DNA from: Thelonectria olida
Taxonomy: Eukaryota > Ascomycota > Sordariomycetes > Hypocreales > Nectriaceae
Length of the DNA: 64,000 nt
Reading direction: 5' to 3'
Assembly: GCA_020736575.1 (NCBI GenBank)
Contig: JAGPYM010000002.1
Span: 620,001 to 684,000, forward strand
Positions 12,801 through 25,600 of the stretch are shown here, one piece after another. Each line of letters opens with the position of its first letter. The stretch's first letter is position 1. Position numbers and translations under genes: made by a program. The notes beneath the pieces were generated by a model. It had not been told where the DNA came from and ran no database searches. It saw nothing but the letters and a program-made list of their open reading frames with translations.

Positions 12801-13946
12801 TCCATCTCCGTCCTCACCGAATGGACGAGAGCCTATCAAGGCCATCTAATGCATCATGCATGACAATACTTTCTTTTTGTCGTTTGCCATCAACCTGCAA
12901 GTAGGGGGGGCCCTCGTCAGCTTTGTGTGCTCCGGTTCTCAGGTCCGTCTGTTGCGGAACGGGTGTTGAAGGCGGCAAACAAGAGATATCCTTACGCTCT
13001 CCTGGACAGCTGGGGGGGTTCCAGGATGGGTCGACACACATCTCTCCCCTCTTCGGACCATGCGTGGCCTTCACTGTATTATCCAGTTGGCTGAATCGAC
13101 GGAAAAGAAAAGGCCCCCTCGCCTAGCTTCCTTCACCCGGGCTTGACGATCCCCTCTCCCCCACAACCACCACCCCACTAAGGAGGCGTTCCCTCTCTTC
13201 CTCTTGTCTTGTAAGACGGTCCTCGCCAAGGTGCCCTCGACATCGACGCACTTCCTGATGCGACATGGACGGACGACCTGCCTACCTACCTGGAGCCCCC
13301 TCTCCTGCTCGGCCGATACTGGGTCGCTTCGGTCTCTTTGTTCCGCATCGAGAGATAGTAGTGCCCGATAACCAATATTTGACATGGTTCAAGCGGGCAA
13401 AACGAAATCGCCATTGCTAGTTCGGGAAAGTCTTGAGAGAGGCGGAACGAATCCTCAGCTAAGCTGCCCCCTTGCCAAACAAAAACGTGCCACAAGATAG
13501 AGGCCAAACCGGTAGATGGCATATTCTTAGCGTCCGTCTTGATGCAGAGGCCGGGATACTCGCTCAGCCGCTGTTGGTCCATCAAGCAAGCCCCTGGCCG
13601 TCTTGTTGCTGTGTTGCAACAGAAAACTGGGAACTCAACGGGTGTGCATCCCTCTCGGGGAAACACTCGTTGTCGATATATTGTGTCCCCGCGTCGCTGT
13701 TTCTTTTTCCTTTCCCCTCTTCAGGCTATCTCAATCTATCTTAATATCTCATCCTACCCTCCTGCAGTCTGTGCTACTTTGTTTGGCCTGCTGGAGATTA
13801 ATCGGCGTATTGCTCTGGAGGCGAAGTTGATCTTCACTCCATTCTACGAAACCGTTTATACCCACCTCCTCTAATTAATCCCCTCCCTCCCGCACACTAT
13901 TTGCTTTTGTTGTTGTTGTTGTTGTCTCTCTCCTCCGACTTGCACA
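9884..13946. other. 4-kb gene-free divergent promoter interval
   Basis: It separates the divergent PTH11 and ACS permease genes. Many short overlapping frames exist but none resembles a protein family. Near the permease the sequence turns pyrimidine-rich, with a (TTG)n run at about 13908-13924 directly before the leader. Some of it may be a long 5' leader or a non-coding transcript; the sequence alone cannot decide. Confidence 0.5.
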
Positions 13947-15471
13947 ATGTCCTTCAGCGAGGCAAAGTCGCCGACGGTGTCGGACGAGGCTCATGTCCCC
14001 AGCTCGCCAACGTTCGACGGGCCTATCGACCCCAAGGCCGAGCGCAAGCTGTTGATGAAGCTGGATCTATACATCTACCCTCCTCTGTTCATCATCTACA
14101 TGATGTCCTTCTTGGATCGTATCAACATCAGCAATGCCAGGATTCAAGGCTTGACCGATGAGATTGACCTCTCTGGCAACCGCTTCAACATTGCCCTTTT
14201 TGTAAGCTGACTTGACACCTCATATGTGCTTCGACACTGCCTAACCAAGCGACAAGGTCTACTTCATCCCCTACATCCTCCTAGAGGTGCCCTCCAACAT
14301 GCTCATCCACAAGCTCCGCCCCTCAGTCTATCTCTCATGTCTGATGTTCCTGTGGGGTATCATCAACATGTGTATGGGCTTCGTACACTCGTACGGCGCT
14401 CTCGTCGCCCTGCGCTTCCTGCTCGGCGCTTTTGAAGCCGGCGTGCTGCCCGGCATCATCTACGTCACCTCCATGTACTACAAGCGCCACGAGTTCCAGA
14501 AGCGCATGTCCTTCTTCTTCTGCAGCACCCTCATCGGCGGCGCCTTCGGCGGTCTCCTGGCCTATGCCATCGCCCGTCTCGGCGGCGAACACGGCATGAG
14601 CGCCTGGCGATGGATCTTCATCATCGAGGGCGCCATCACCTCGTTCCTGTCCCTCATCGCCGTCTTCGTCATCGCCGACTGGCCCGACCAGGCTCGCTTC
14701 CTCAACGCCGAGGAGAAGGAGCTGCTCCGCCGCCGCCTCGCCGAGGACACGGGCGACGAGTGCGACATGGACACGCTCAACAAGTTCGCCTACACGCGCA
14801 TCCTCCACGACTGGAAGATCTGGCTCGGCGCCTTCATCTACATGGGCATCGGCACCACCGGTTACGCGGGCACCTTCTTCATGCCCACCATCCTGCTCGA
14901 GTTTGGCTGGGTCGCCAAGGAGGCCCAGGTCCGGACCATCCCCGTCTACGTGCTCTCGGCCGGCGTCATGCTGATCTCGGCCTGGCTGTCGGACAAGACG
15001 CGCCACCGCTACGGCTTCATCCTCTCGGGCGCCTGCATCGCCACCATTGGCTACGCCATGCTCCTCCAGCAGACGGACAAGTCGCGCGACTACAAGTTCG
15101 CCGCCGTCTTCCTCATCAACGCCGGCGGCTACATCGCGACGCCCATCTGTCTGGCCTGGCTGCAGAACAACCTCTCGGGCCACTGGAAGCGCGCCTTCGG
15201 CTCGGGCATCCAAGTCATGCTGGGCAACGTCGCTGGCATCATCGGCGCCAACATCTTCCTGGTCAACGAGAGCCCGCTGTACAAGACGGGCTACGGGACG
15301 GCGCTGGGCATGATGTGGATGGGCACCCTGGCGGCCACCATCATGGTCGTCCTCATGTGGAGAGAGAACAAGAAGCGAGCTGCGGGAGAGCGCGACGACA
15401 GGCTCGATCTGCCTGAGGAGGATCGCAAGAACATGGGTGATTGGCACCCGAGTTTCCGATTCACTCTGTAA
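13947..15471 (+). CDS. MFS permease, anion:cation symporter (ACS/Dal5-TNA1-like) family, 489 aa
   Basis: Two exons, 13947-14201 and 14257-15471. The 55-nt intron (GTAAGC...CTAAC...CAAG) joins NIALF to VYFIPYILLEVPSN. The protein has a polar N terminus, then twelve predicted membrane segments starting YPPLFIIYMMSFLDRINISNARI, which carries the family's DR(I/V)N motif. It also has EVPSN and the loop motif RFLLGAFEAGVLPG typical of ACS members that import carboxylates, vitamins such as nicotinate, allantoate or dipeptides. Codon use is strongly GC-biased, consistent with high expression. The substrate cannot be assigned. The start is chosen because it lies just after a CT-rich leader and the N terminus matches family length. 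Confidence 0.9.
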
Positions 15472-16973
15472 AATGAAAGCAGTGGAAACTGTACATGTTA
15501 TGAAATAGCCCACAGGATGTTTGTAGACTACAATACATATCACTGTATAAAGATGTGAACACACCTCATCCATCCCTCCACCACTCAAGCTTGTTCCTCA
15601 TGCTTCTGACAAACAGCGAGATTCGAGACTCCATAAGTGAACATCACCAGACCCCCATATCCTATCCCCTAACCCACAACCCCCCTCCCCCCCATGTCCG
15701 GCATAATCCATGCCCATCGCCAAGTTGGGCACTCCCGTCTTGTTTCTCCGTAATAACAAATAGACTCGAAACCATCGTCTCCAAGATCCCCTGTCCTCGG
15801 GCCCGGGCCCCTCCGCCTCTTCGCCTGTATTCCCCTCTTGAATCTTTTTTCTCTCTTCTCTCGCTTTCGCCCTTGTCGCCTGCTCAACGTTGCATCTCTC
15901 CCCATGCCTTGGCGCAACCCTACTCCATGTCCCTGTTCCTATCCACAAGGAGCCATATCCATGTTTGACTTACGCTTCGCCTTTTGATGCTTCGCCGACA
16001 ATTCGCCGTACACTTTCCGTCCTCATTACGTACGTAAACATCAATTTCCCTAAGTCGTCTTACATTGTACGAAAGTATGGCATTCTGCCCAAACTCCACC
16101 TGAACATGCCACTTCCGTCTTGCGTGCCTACATACTTAAACGCACCATACTCCCTCCTCCTAAAACGAGAAGCATTTCCGTCCCGACGAGCTGGAAACGA
16201 TGCATTCAAGCCCTGGCAGGCGGTTTTACGTTGCCTCGGACTACTTACTACCTTGTGCCATGACTCCTTTCCCCTGCATCCAACAGTCGGCCAAGTAGAT
16301 GTTCTGATGCAAGCCCAAGGGTTAGAGTCACAACCGGATGATATGCTCAAGCACCAGCCACACGATAGCTTATAGGAAGGATGTGAGTGGCTGTTTCAAC
16401 CGATCCGTTGAAGGACAACCCTTGTCACGGGTTGGTGGTTTGATGGTGGCCCGTCCTTCAATATGTTCGTGCTGTCAAGGTTGCAGTCGCCTGCCTGCGC
16501 CGGGGTCGGCGTTCAACAGGGGCGGGACGAAGCCGAATTGCGTCTTATCACTGGATACCTACCTGTACAATAATGTGGTGTTTCAATTGTTGTAAATGCC
16601 ATACTTCATGTTGCCGAATACAGTTGGCCAGCAAAAAAAGCGTCAGTTATCACAGTCGTACAACGCCCATATGGCCGGCAACGAGAACGAGCCAACTAAA
16701 TAGGCACCTAGCCCAAGGTAAGGGCCAGAAACCAAGCTACAGGTATCCCTTGTAGGAAAGCCTCACATAGCTCCGGGTATTGGATAAAGGTAACGCGTAA
16801 TCAAGAGCCAAGGCCCGGATCAGAGCATGAAGTGGGTTAGTAGGGTATATTAAATTCACTTTTTCATGCTCTCGTCTATTTTCAACACATTGCCGGGTTT
16901 TCCCATGAATCATCGCCAGATATGTCGATGTATTTCATAGACCTTGTCCAGACATTCCCGACATTCTATCCGC
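15472..16973. other. Intergenic between convergent genes
   Basis: This holds the 3' flanks of the permease and of arginyl-tRNA synthetase. C-rich and pyrimidine tracts occur at about 15650-15900. No gene is supported. Confidence 0.5.
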
Positions 16974-19233
16974 TTACATTCTACTCATCATTAGCACTCT
17001 CGTCGGTGACTAGGATTTGGATAAACATACCGTTCCACGGGCGACAGGCCCAGAAGCTTCATGCCGTTGCTTAGCACTATTCGGGCTGAATCATACAGGG
17101 CCATACGGGCCTTCTGAAGCTCGTTCTCACTGCCGACGATCCGGAGATGGTCGTAGCTAGAGCTGAGGGTGTGAGTCATCTTGAAGAGGTAGGTCAAGAT
17201 GGTGGTAGGTTCAAGGGTCTTGAGCGTATTCTGGACAACATCGGGCCATTGGGCGAGGATGCGGACAAGATCAGTGGCATGCTTCTCGCTCAGGAGACTG
17301 AGATCAGCGCTCGCCAGCTCCTCGTCACTGAGGCCAGCCTTTCGGCGAATGGAGCAGAGACGAGCGTGAGCATATTGGAGATAGGGACCAGTATCACCCT
17401 CAAATGAGGTCATGGCCTTCATGTTGAAGGTGTAGTTGTTGATTCTAAAATTGTTAGTAAAGCACGTTTTGTATGAGGGGTTGCTAGTACGAACCGTTTG
17501 CCAGACATGTCCTGAACCATGACACTGCTGATACCGAGAATATCGGCAACGGCCTCGGGATTCTCAATCTGAGAGTACTTGCTCTCGTTCTTCTTCATAA
17601 CCTCGTGCATTGTCTCGGCAACATCCCGAAGAATGTCATCGAGGAACTTGACTGTGCCCTTTCGGGTGCTCATGCCCAAGACAAGACCAAAGTTGATGTG
17701 CTGGCACTTCTTGGCAATCTCCTCACGGCCCATAAGCTCAACAGTCTTGAAGAGCTGCTTGAGATGCAGGTCCTGGGCGGAAGCCACAACATAGATCATG
17801 TGATCAAAATTGTACTTGTCGTGTCGGTTCTGGAGCTCGCTGATATCTCGGGTCAGGTAGAGAGCAGTACCATCGCGCTTCCGGATGACAGCCTTCTCGA
17901 GACTCTTTCCAGCCTTGCCTGGGACATGCTTAGAGAAGTCGATCAAAACAGCACCGTTGGAGTCCTCTGAAATGCCCTTGTCGGCGAGGATCTTGGCGGA
18001 CTTCTCCATGTCAGACTCAGGGACTTGAGACTCTCCGGAATAGACATCAAACTCAATGTTGAGTCGGGCGTATGTCTTCCTGTATCGAACGATACTGAGG
18101 TCTCGGAATCGTCGCCAGAGGGCAACTGCCGTGTCATCACCATCAGTCATGCGTCGGAAATAAGATCGGGCCTGTTCGTCGAGGCACTTGGCCTCAAGCT
18201 CGGTGATATCCTCTCCAGCAGCCTTCTTCGCATCCATCTCGTCCTTCTCAACCTTCATGTCTTGGTTGATGCGGACGTAGAGGTTGAAGAGGTGGTTGAT
18301 AGGATCAGCCTGAAGAGCCTCTTCCTCACCCCATTTCTCCCAAGCCAGCGCCAACAAGCCGTACTGCTTTCCCCAGTCACCAAGGTAGTTGATTCGGGTA
18401 ACATCCCAACCAGCACCCTCGTACAACTTGGAGAGGAAACCACCAATGATGGTACTTCGCAAATGGCCGGCGTGGAAAGGCTTGGCGATATTGGGGGACG
18501 AAAATTCGACAATCATCTTCTTCTTGCCGGAGCTCGGGTCTGTAGGGTCATTAAGGCCATTGTGAGGGTTTTGACCAAAGGTGTCGGCCTTGGATCGGAT
18601 GTTGGGAACGAGGAATTTGGTGAGAGGGCCAGGCTTGAAGAAGAAAGAGATGAAGGGGCCGTTGGCAACGGGCTTCTCAACCAAGGGCGACTCGGGGAAC
18701 TATCGTATATGTCAGTTTACTGATTCAATGGCAAAATATCTACCAGCTAAGCTGACCTTGGCAATCCACTCCAGGGCGAGCTCATTGGGCTTCTTGCCCT
18801 TAACGCGGAGAGCAGGGGCGGCAACGATAGCATCGCCCTTGTCAAGAGACTGGGTCCATTGAACGGCAGGATAGATGATGGATGTATCAACGCCAGTAAC
18901 TTGGTGCATCAAGGTGGTGATATGGGAGCGGTAGATATCGACAGGGTTCGTCTCGGGGTAGCAGTTCTTATACTGCTCAACCTTGTCAAGGCCGAGGGCC
19001 TCGAGCTGGGTGGCCATCGCATTGGCGTCGACTGAAGCCATGACGGTGTTTGTGGAGTAGAAGGCTCGGCAGCGATGACGAAGGGAGGCTCTTTGTTGAT
19101 ATTGCGATTGATACCGTTGTTGGGCAGTCGAGAACGTTCGAGAAGGCGTAACGGAAGAAGTCGAAGAACCAAAAGAACGAAGAAGAGGAGAAGAAAGAAA
19201 ATCGGACGAGCAAATGAAGCGGCGCGAGAGCAT
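16974..19233 (-). CDS. Arginyl-tRNA synthetase, probably dual-targeted, 700 aa
   Basis: Four exons: 19233-18757, 18699-17495, 17444-17031 and 16980-16974. It charges tRNA-Arg with arginine. Class I features are present: the HIGH-type motif PFHAGH at about 233-238, the KMSKS-position variant GMSTRKGTVKF at about 501-511 as usual for eukaryotic ArgRS, and a C-terminal anticodon-binding DALR-type domain containing TGPYLQYAHARLCSI. The last exon is only 7 nt: splicing of the 50-nt intron 17030-16981 gives the family's usual ending ..GLSPVERM. Residues 1-64 are Arg/Ser-rich, lack acidic residues before about residue 66 and resemble a mitochondrial presequence. Met65 (ATG at 19041) begins MASVDANAM, a typical cytosolic start. 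Two products from alternative starts are likely (inference). Yeast uses two separate genes for this. Confidence 0.93.
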
Positions 19234-19871
19234 CTGCGCCAGCGTGCGGAAGTGGGAGTCAGTGGTGTGTGACTCAAGTGGGCAAAGGGTTTTTTGCTGT
19301 GCTGTGGGTGGCTCTTTCCTCCATGCGTCTTGCAGCGCAGAGCTTGTTTCCGCCTGCCCAAGTCCTCAGCATCCCAGAATGGCCAGTTTTAGCGCGGGGC
19401 AAGGCGGGGCCGCGTTTCTCCGAGCTCCGTGATATGGATTTACCCCTCCTTTAGCGAAGACCTTGCCCCGCATTGCTCGTCATGATAGCTTCAATTTGTT
19501 TCAATGCCTACCATTGCCAGCTAACCAAGGAGGCAAAGGGGGGGGGGGTTGACAGTGGCTGCTCTGTTTCAGTCATTTCAAGAGAATTCATGCGTTACGC
19601 GCGGAAAAATCTCTTTCAGAACTGTTTGTCAATTCGCCTCCTATCTGATTTCTATATGCTTGAGTAGCCCGAATCATTACGGTAAGCCCTGCCTACCTTA
19701 TGCCTATGCTTATGAATAGAACCAATATGCTGTATATACCGTCTCTCTCTTATAAAACAATACACCAGCCATCCCGGGCTTTGAGAGAATACCGCCGTCC
19801 AATCCAATGAAAAGAAATTGCCCAACCAAACCAGTTGATGATGCCCGTTAGTCAGTATCCTCGCACGTGTC
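19234..19871. other. Intergenic
   Basis: This is the promoter of the ArgRS gene and the 3' flank of the subtilisin gene. It contains a run of 11 G at 19538-19548. No gene seen. Confidence 0.5.
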
Positions 19872-22637
19872 CTACGCGTACTTGATAGCAAAAGCAGGCG
19901 ACTCAACCTTATCCCAATCACTCGTCTTCTTCTCATTTCCAAAGATCTTCAGGGCTCGGTACACAATCTTGTACATACCCGCCGGCGCATACGTCCCGTC
20001 AGCCAGCTCTCCAGTCCACGCCAGAGTGTTGGTGGCCATTGGGTTCCACATCATAGGGAACTCGACAACCTGGCCAACGCTGCCGTTCTTGGGCGTCTCA
20101 AAGTTCGAGGTCAAGTTGGACTTGATAGGGACAACGTCCGCACGGAGCTTGGATGAGCCAAGGGCGAGGAACCACACCAATTGGGGGAAGACGTTGCTGG
20201 TCGTGTTTGCTTCGGCTGGGTTGTCCATGGTTCCGGGCTTCGGGAGTGTGAAGGTCGTGTTCGCGGGCACAGCCTTGAGCGTCGAGTCGTCCGACCTGCT
20301 GATCCAGGTGTCTTGGGGGCCCAAGACGGTTGCCTTGTGCAATGAACCCGTGAGGCCCTGGTACGGGATAGACAGCGAAGTTCCATCGGTTCCATTAATG
20401 GCGACGAAGCCAGACCACACAGGAAGACGGGTTCCTAGGAGGTTCTTAGGGGGAGTAGGAAGAACCTCAATCGTTACGCTCTCTCCGGCGCCAATGGTGA
20501 CCTTGCTCTCACTGAACTTGACCGTGGCTTGCTGCGAAGCGAATTCATTAGGGAACGAATCGGGGTAAATGGTGCCGGAGGCAAGCGTGTAAACCGTCAC
20601 GGCGGGGACGTGGGAAATGTCAAGTTCGACCTGCTTCTTGCTCGTGTTCTTGAGGGTGAAGTTACGCGACTCGACGAAGTTGTCTGTGTCGTTGAACGAT
20701 AGGCTCGACGGGCTCAGGAGAATCTTGGCGTACGCAGCATCGTGGGCACGAACGAGGCCTGCGCCTTGCTGCGGCACGGGAGCGAGGAAGCGATAATAAG
20801 CTGAACCGTCGTTGAAGAGCTGAGGGTTGGAATTGGCTGATAGGAGGTTGTCAATGAGTTCCGGTTCAAGAGAACCGCGGACCTGAGAAATCAGTGCAAA
20901 GATACCGGCCATGAGAGGGGTGGCCATCGAAGTACCCGAGAGCACAGCATAGCTGCCTTGGTCTCGGGGATACGTCGACAAGATGTTGCCGCCAGGGGCA
21001 CCAAACTGCGGCTTCACGTCCATCTCCCAAGTTGGGCCCCAGGAGGTGTAAGTGCTAAGAGCACCGCCCGTGACGTTGTTTGTTGACTCGATCAGGGTAA
21101 CCTTTTCGTTTCCGCTGGACATGTTGAGGACAACCTTGGAGCCCGACTGGAGCAGCTGAATCCACTTCGCACCCGTCTCAGGAGTCACCATTCCTGACGC
21201 CTTGATGCCCGTAACGCCCGACACATCGATGGCCATGGCGCCACCCTCGATGTTATACACCATGAGATACTCGGCACCAGCGGCAGCAGCGTTGGAGGCC
21301 TTGTCAACAAAAGTGCACGTTCCTCGGCGAACGAGCACAATTTTGCCGCTGAGATCGGTGCCCGTGGGGTACTCTGTGCAGCCGTCGTTGGTGGCGTTGG
21401 TGTTGAAGCTGGTCGCGTGCAGAGGCAGCTTGACGTCGGCCCAGGCATCAGGGGTGCCGGCAACCATCCCAAACTCGTGGTTACCCTTGCCATCGACGGT
21501 GTAGTGAGAGACGTTGAGCAAAGTAGGGGTCTTAGTGTTGTCGAACGAGGCGATGGCACTCACGCCGACGCCGTTTGCTGCCGTGCTAGCATAGAACATA
21601 CCCACATCACCTTCATTGCCGGCAGCCAGGGTGCAAGGAATGCCGTTGTCGACAATACGAGAGACGGCGACGGCCCAGGCCTCCTCGGGCCATCCGGCAG
21701 GGGCACCAATGGACGCAGTAATGATGTCCGCGCCATCCTCATAAGCCTTGTTAAACGCGGCGATCAACACGTCGTTTCCAGCTTCGCCGTCGCAGCCAAA
21801 GACACGGTACGCGTGGAGAGTGACGTCTGGAGCGGCGCCGGTGAAGCCCATTGAGTTTTCCTGGGCGGCAATGATACCGGCGACGTGGGTTCCGTGGCCT
21901 TGACAATCCATCGGGTCGTTGTCCGGTTGGGCTTCGTTGTAGCCGTCGTAGTCGTCTCCGACAAGATCAATTCCCTCAGCCACAAGACAGCCCTTCCCAA
22001 AGCACCCTCCAAGAGCAGGGTGCTTGTAGTCGATCTAATGGTAGGAGGTCAGACTTAGTATCCTAGAGCTGGGAGTCGTCCGCTTACACCACTGTCAATA
22101 ACGGCAATCTTAACACCCTTTCCGGTGTAGCCCTCGGCTCGCAACTTGTCAACCTGTGTCATAACATGAGGCGAGAAAGTATCCTTTGCCGTATCGTATG
22201 CTGAACGCTTCTCGATGGCTGAGTATTCCTGATCCCGGCTACCGGTCCATTCAATGCGTGGGTCCGGCATGCCATACACCTTTACTGGCCAGAACCTCTT
22301 GACGACTGGAAGATCAAGCATCTTTGTTGCCAAATCCTCTGCTTTTGCGAGGTCTTTAAACTGAATCGAGGCACCCTTGAATAGCTTGTAGTCAAATTCC
22401 ATCCTCGTACTTCCATCGGCAGCGGCTTTCTCAAAGAACTCTGTTCGGTCCTGGGCTGTGTTAGCCGAACTGACTAGTAGTTGATGACAATTGAGTGCTA
22501 CTTACCGATTCATCGTCAAACTCGAAAATGTATGCACCAGGCAGACGATTGAAGCCCTTCTTGGCCTTCACCTTGTCCATGCTAACGGCGCTGGCCACGG
22601 CCGCAAAGAGCGACACAACCAAGCCGAGACGCACCAT
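19872..22637 (-). CDS. Secreted subtilisin-like serine protease (S8A) with PA insert, 885 aa
   Basis: Three exons: 22637-22506, 22450-22088 and 22034-19872. The signal peptide is MVRLGLVVSLFAAVASA, followed by an inhibitor-like propeptide to about residue 130. The catalytic triad is visible: Asp163 (IAVIDSG, with IDYKHPALGG after the splice), His212 (GHGTHVAG) and Ser534 (GTSMATP), with AAGNEG around Asn305. A protease-associated insert of about 340-470 lies between His and Ser (LSGKIVLVRRGTCTF), and a long Fn3-like C-terminal region follows Ser, as in fungal Vpr/C5a-peptidase-like subtilases. It is expected to degrade extracellular protein. Splicing at 22087 (GTAAGC) completes the DSGIDYKHP block, which supports the model. 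Confidence 0.92.
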
Positions 22638-25600
22638 GGTGAAAGAAATTATCAGCCAAAAAATGCAATAACTGATATTCCAGAAGAAGAAGAGAAGAAA
22701 ATGAAAACAAGAATGGAGATCCAATGCTCAGGTCAGGCAGCATGGCGGGTCATTTAACTACTATATACTCGATCATCGCTGTTGAGCGTCATCCCAGTCA
22801 CAGCCCCCCTCAAGCATCTCCATCCATGGCTCTCGCCCTGCTGCCCTGGCTCACTCCCCATCGTCATTCTCTCGGAAGACCGGGGGAACAAGAAAGATGG
22901 GGCGTGTGGGCGTCTCTCCATCGAGCCCAAGCCCAGTTTCTCCACGCACCAGGTCCAGGCAAACGAAGCCAGCAAAGCAGGACAACGGCCGAAGGATGGA
23001 TGCTGGGACGACAGGCTGAGTGCGAGAGGTGCACGTACTGCTTCGTACACAAGAAAAATGTCGACAGAGATTACAGGGGCACTGCACCGGGGGGGCAACA
23101 AACGAGAAATCATTGGCCAGAAAGAGGCTGTTTCTTTTGCATTTTTAGGTGAGACACGTGGAAGCAGAGTACAATCACTGCTTTGTCTACGTACGATTGC
23201 TTTGTGTGCGGCTCGGCACGCATTGTCCATGATTCGACAATTCTTCGGCGGATAAATAGCCTCCCCTGACGATCTTCTCCGAGACACCAAGAACCATTGG
23301 TTCTGTTTAGACTCTTGGAAGAAGCTAAATTAGAAAAGTTACACTAACGCAGCGAACATCGGGCCTCCAAGTTCCAACCACGGGCAGACAGGAGCACCAG
23401 ACAGAATAACCGGGATGAGGAGCGGCAGTCATGCCGTCACAGCGCACAAGGGGCCCTCACATTAATTATGGGAACAAGGGTGTTCGATCAACAGGCACCC
23501 CGCGGGCTTTTTTGACAGCAGGTCTGACTCCCGCGAGATGTAAGCCGATTGTGACGGCGTATGTGCGGTGGTCTGGGTGCTAAACATAGAGACCACGGGG
23601 GGGCCTTGAGTTATGCGTAGCATCTCTTGGAGTCTTGGCTCGCTGGCGGGCAAAAGACTAACGGAGGCGCAGATGCGGCGGTGAATTCGTGAGGACAGTT
23701 ATTTGAGAATCCTATTGAGCACTTCCAGCATTCCTATCCCTTTGCAAGAGGCGCAATCACAAGTGTACAAGGCGACAAGCACTTGTTCGCATTAACTACC
23801 GAGCTGAACCTGAACCCCATTTGCCTCGGGCTCATTCTTGTTGTTGTCTAAGTATGTAACTTGGTGTCGCATGTGTTTGTGGAGATCAATTGACTGAGAT
23901 TGATCAAGATGGGCTATGCAAAGGGTCCTTTATGCGAAGACAGCCAAATTCATCTGTGCGCGAGGTCTTCTGTACGTACCAAGGAACTAGGACTTTTGCT
24001 AGAGAGTCCTACCAATGCCAAGAACTAGTTCGGAGATGAAGCCGACGAAAGTGCCCATGATGGTCTTCGATAAGTTTCAACGGCCTTCTTGTTTCGGGTT
24101 TGTTTTATCAATCGCCTTCTCAATTAACCTACGAATAGGCCTCCAGTCAGTCCAATTCGATACTAAACATCTACTCTACCTCCTCCGTTGATCAAGTTCA
24201 CTGCCTCTCTTCGCAGTGGACCGTTCCCACAGCGACAAAACACGATGCTGGTCTGGGCCTCATGTTTCTCGTCCAGCAGGGATATTCCTTGACCGGACCA
24301 GCACGGTTCAAGCTTCCATCAAGCTTCCGAGCAAGTCTATTTGTTGCGGGAGGTTGCACGGCACCGAGTTCTCTCTCGTCTCATCTTCACAGCTTCACCG
24401 TTAAACAACGACCCATTTAATTGAAACCGAGCCAACAATGCACAACACCTGCATGTAGCCAGCTGCAAGGACCTCGTGTTTTTGCAGTTGCCGTCCGACG
24501 CATCTCGCCTTTCAGAGAAACATCCCGTCTCCGAAGAAAAAGACGTTTCTCGGCCGGATGCTCGACACGTGTACAAGGCCGCACGTTCTAATTACACTGC
24601 CCCAATTTGAACGCATTGTGAGAGGATCAACAAGGACGACCCCATGGGATCAGTGGGACGACGAGCCTCACACTCGGAGGTCTCGGCCGCAGGTGCCCAA
24701 ATCTTCGTGGCTCATCGTCATGGACAGGTTTCCAAGACGACGGTATGCTCCCTACCTGCTGCGACAGAGTAAACACGACATAGTTCTGTATGTTGCACGT
24801 CGCCAATTACACCAAACGACCCGTACCTAACCGCTAGTTCCATGGAGTAGTTGTACCCGTGCTCTCGGTTCAGCACCTCTCGTCTTCATGCATCGGGTCA
24901 TGAGTGTCTCGGGTTCATGCCCTGAGCAGGCACCGCTCCCTACACTGTGTCGCCAAGTAATGAAGGGCATATCCGAGACAGTTTTCTCATCAAAAGAAAA
25001 CTCTTGTTGACTGCCTCGGCCCTTCCTGAGGCGCTGTTTTGCAACGGACGGGTAGCTGCAAAATGCAGGAGATAGACTATTCACCCAAACACAGTTTTCC
25101 TCTCCAACTACTGATGAAAGAAGCTTACTAGTCCTTACACCAGCGCGTGGCAAGGCATTCGTTGCGCGAGCAGCGACACTGCAAACGTAACACGACATAG
25201 AAGACGATGAATCGCTGGATGATGTCCAACTCAGCCGGGCAACACTACCTCCAGTGGCAGTGTCAAGAATCACGCCAAATTACTATACGCTGAGTGTAAC
25301 ACTTGTTTTCAACCTGGGGCTTACCTGTAACCAATCTGGGCACTTTTCTAAGCCGCCTGTACAAGACCAAGTGTGGCGATGAACGGTGGCGATGAACAGT
25401 GGAGATGTCAGCCGCCTCATGATGAAGGTTATTTTGGTCGAGGCTGATTGACTAGTGAATCCCAAGTACTCACTTTAAGTTACTTTGTTGAAGTTGTCAG
25501 TCTCTCATAGGGAGTGCTGGTTAAATCTACAGATATCCTTGTATGCCATGTTTAGCAATGGGCTGGGCACAACCGCCTGTGAGGAGCATCGAAAGCTTAG

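Noticed and set aside
14335..15588. 417-codon minus-strand frame opposite the ACS permease
   Set aside because: It is an antisense shadow of a GC-rich gene, with Glu/Gly/Ala/Asp-biased composition. The plus strand has clear transporter motifs.
18025..18723. 232-codon plus-strand frame opposite ArgRS
   Set aside because: Antisense to conserved synthetase sequence.
22754..23290. Overlapping frames of 157-178 codons on both strands
   Set aside because: Both strands are open at once with no family signal; this is a promoter region of the subtilisin gene.
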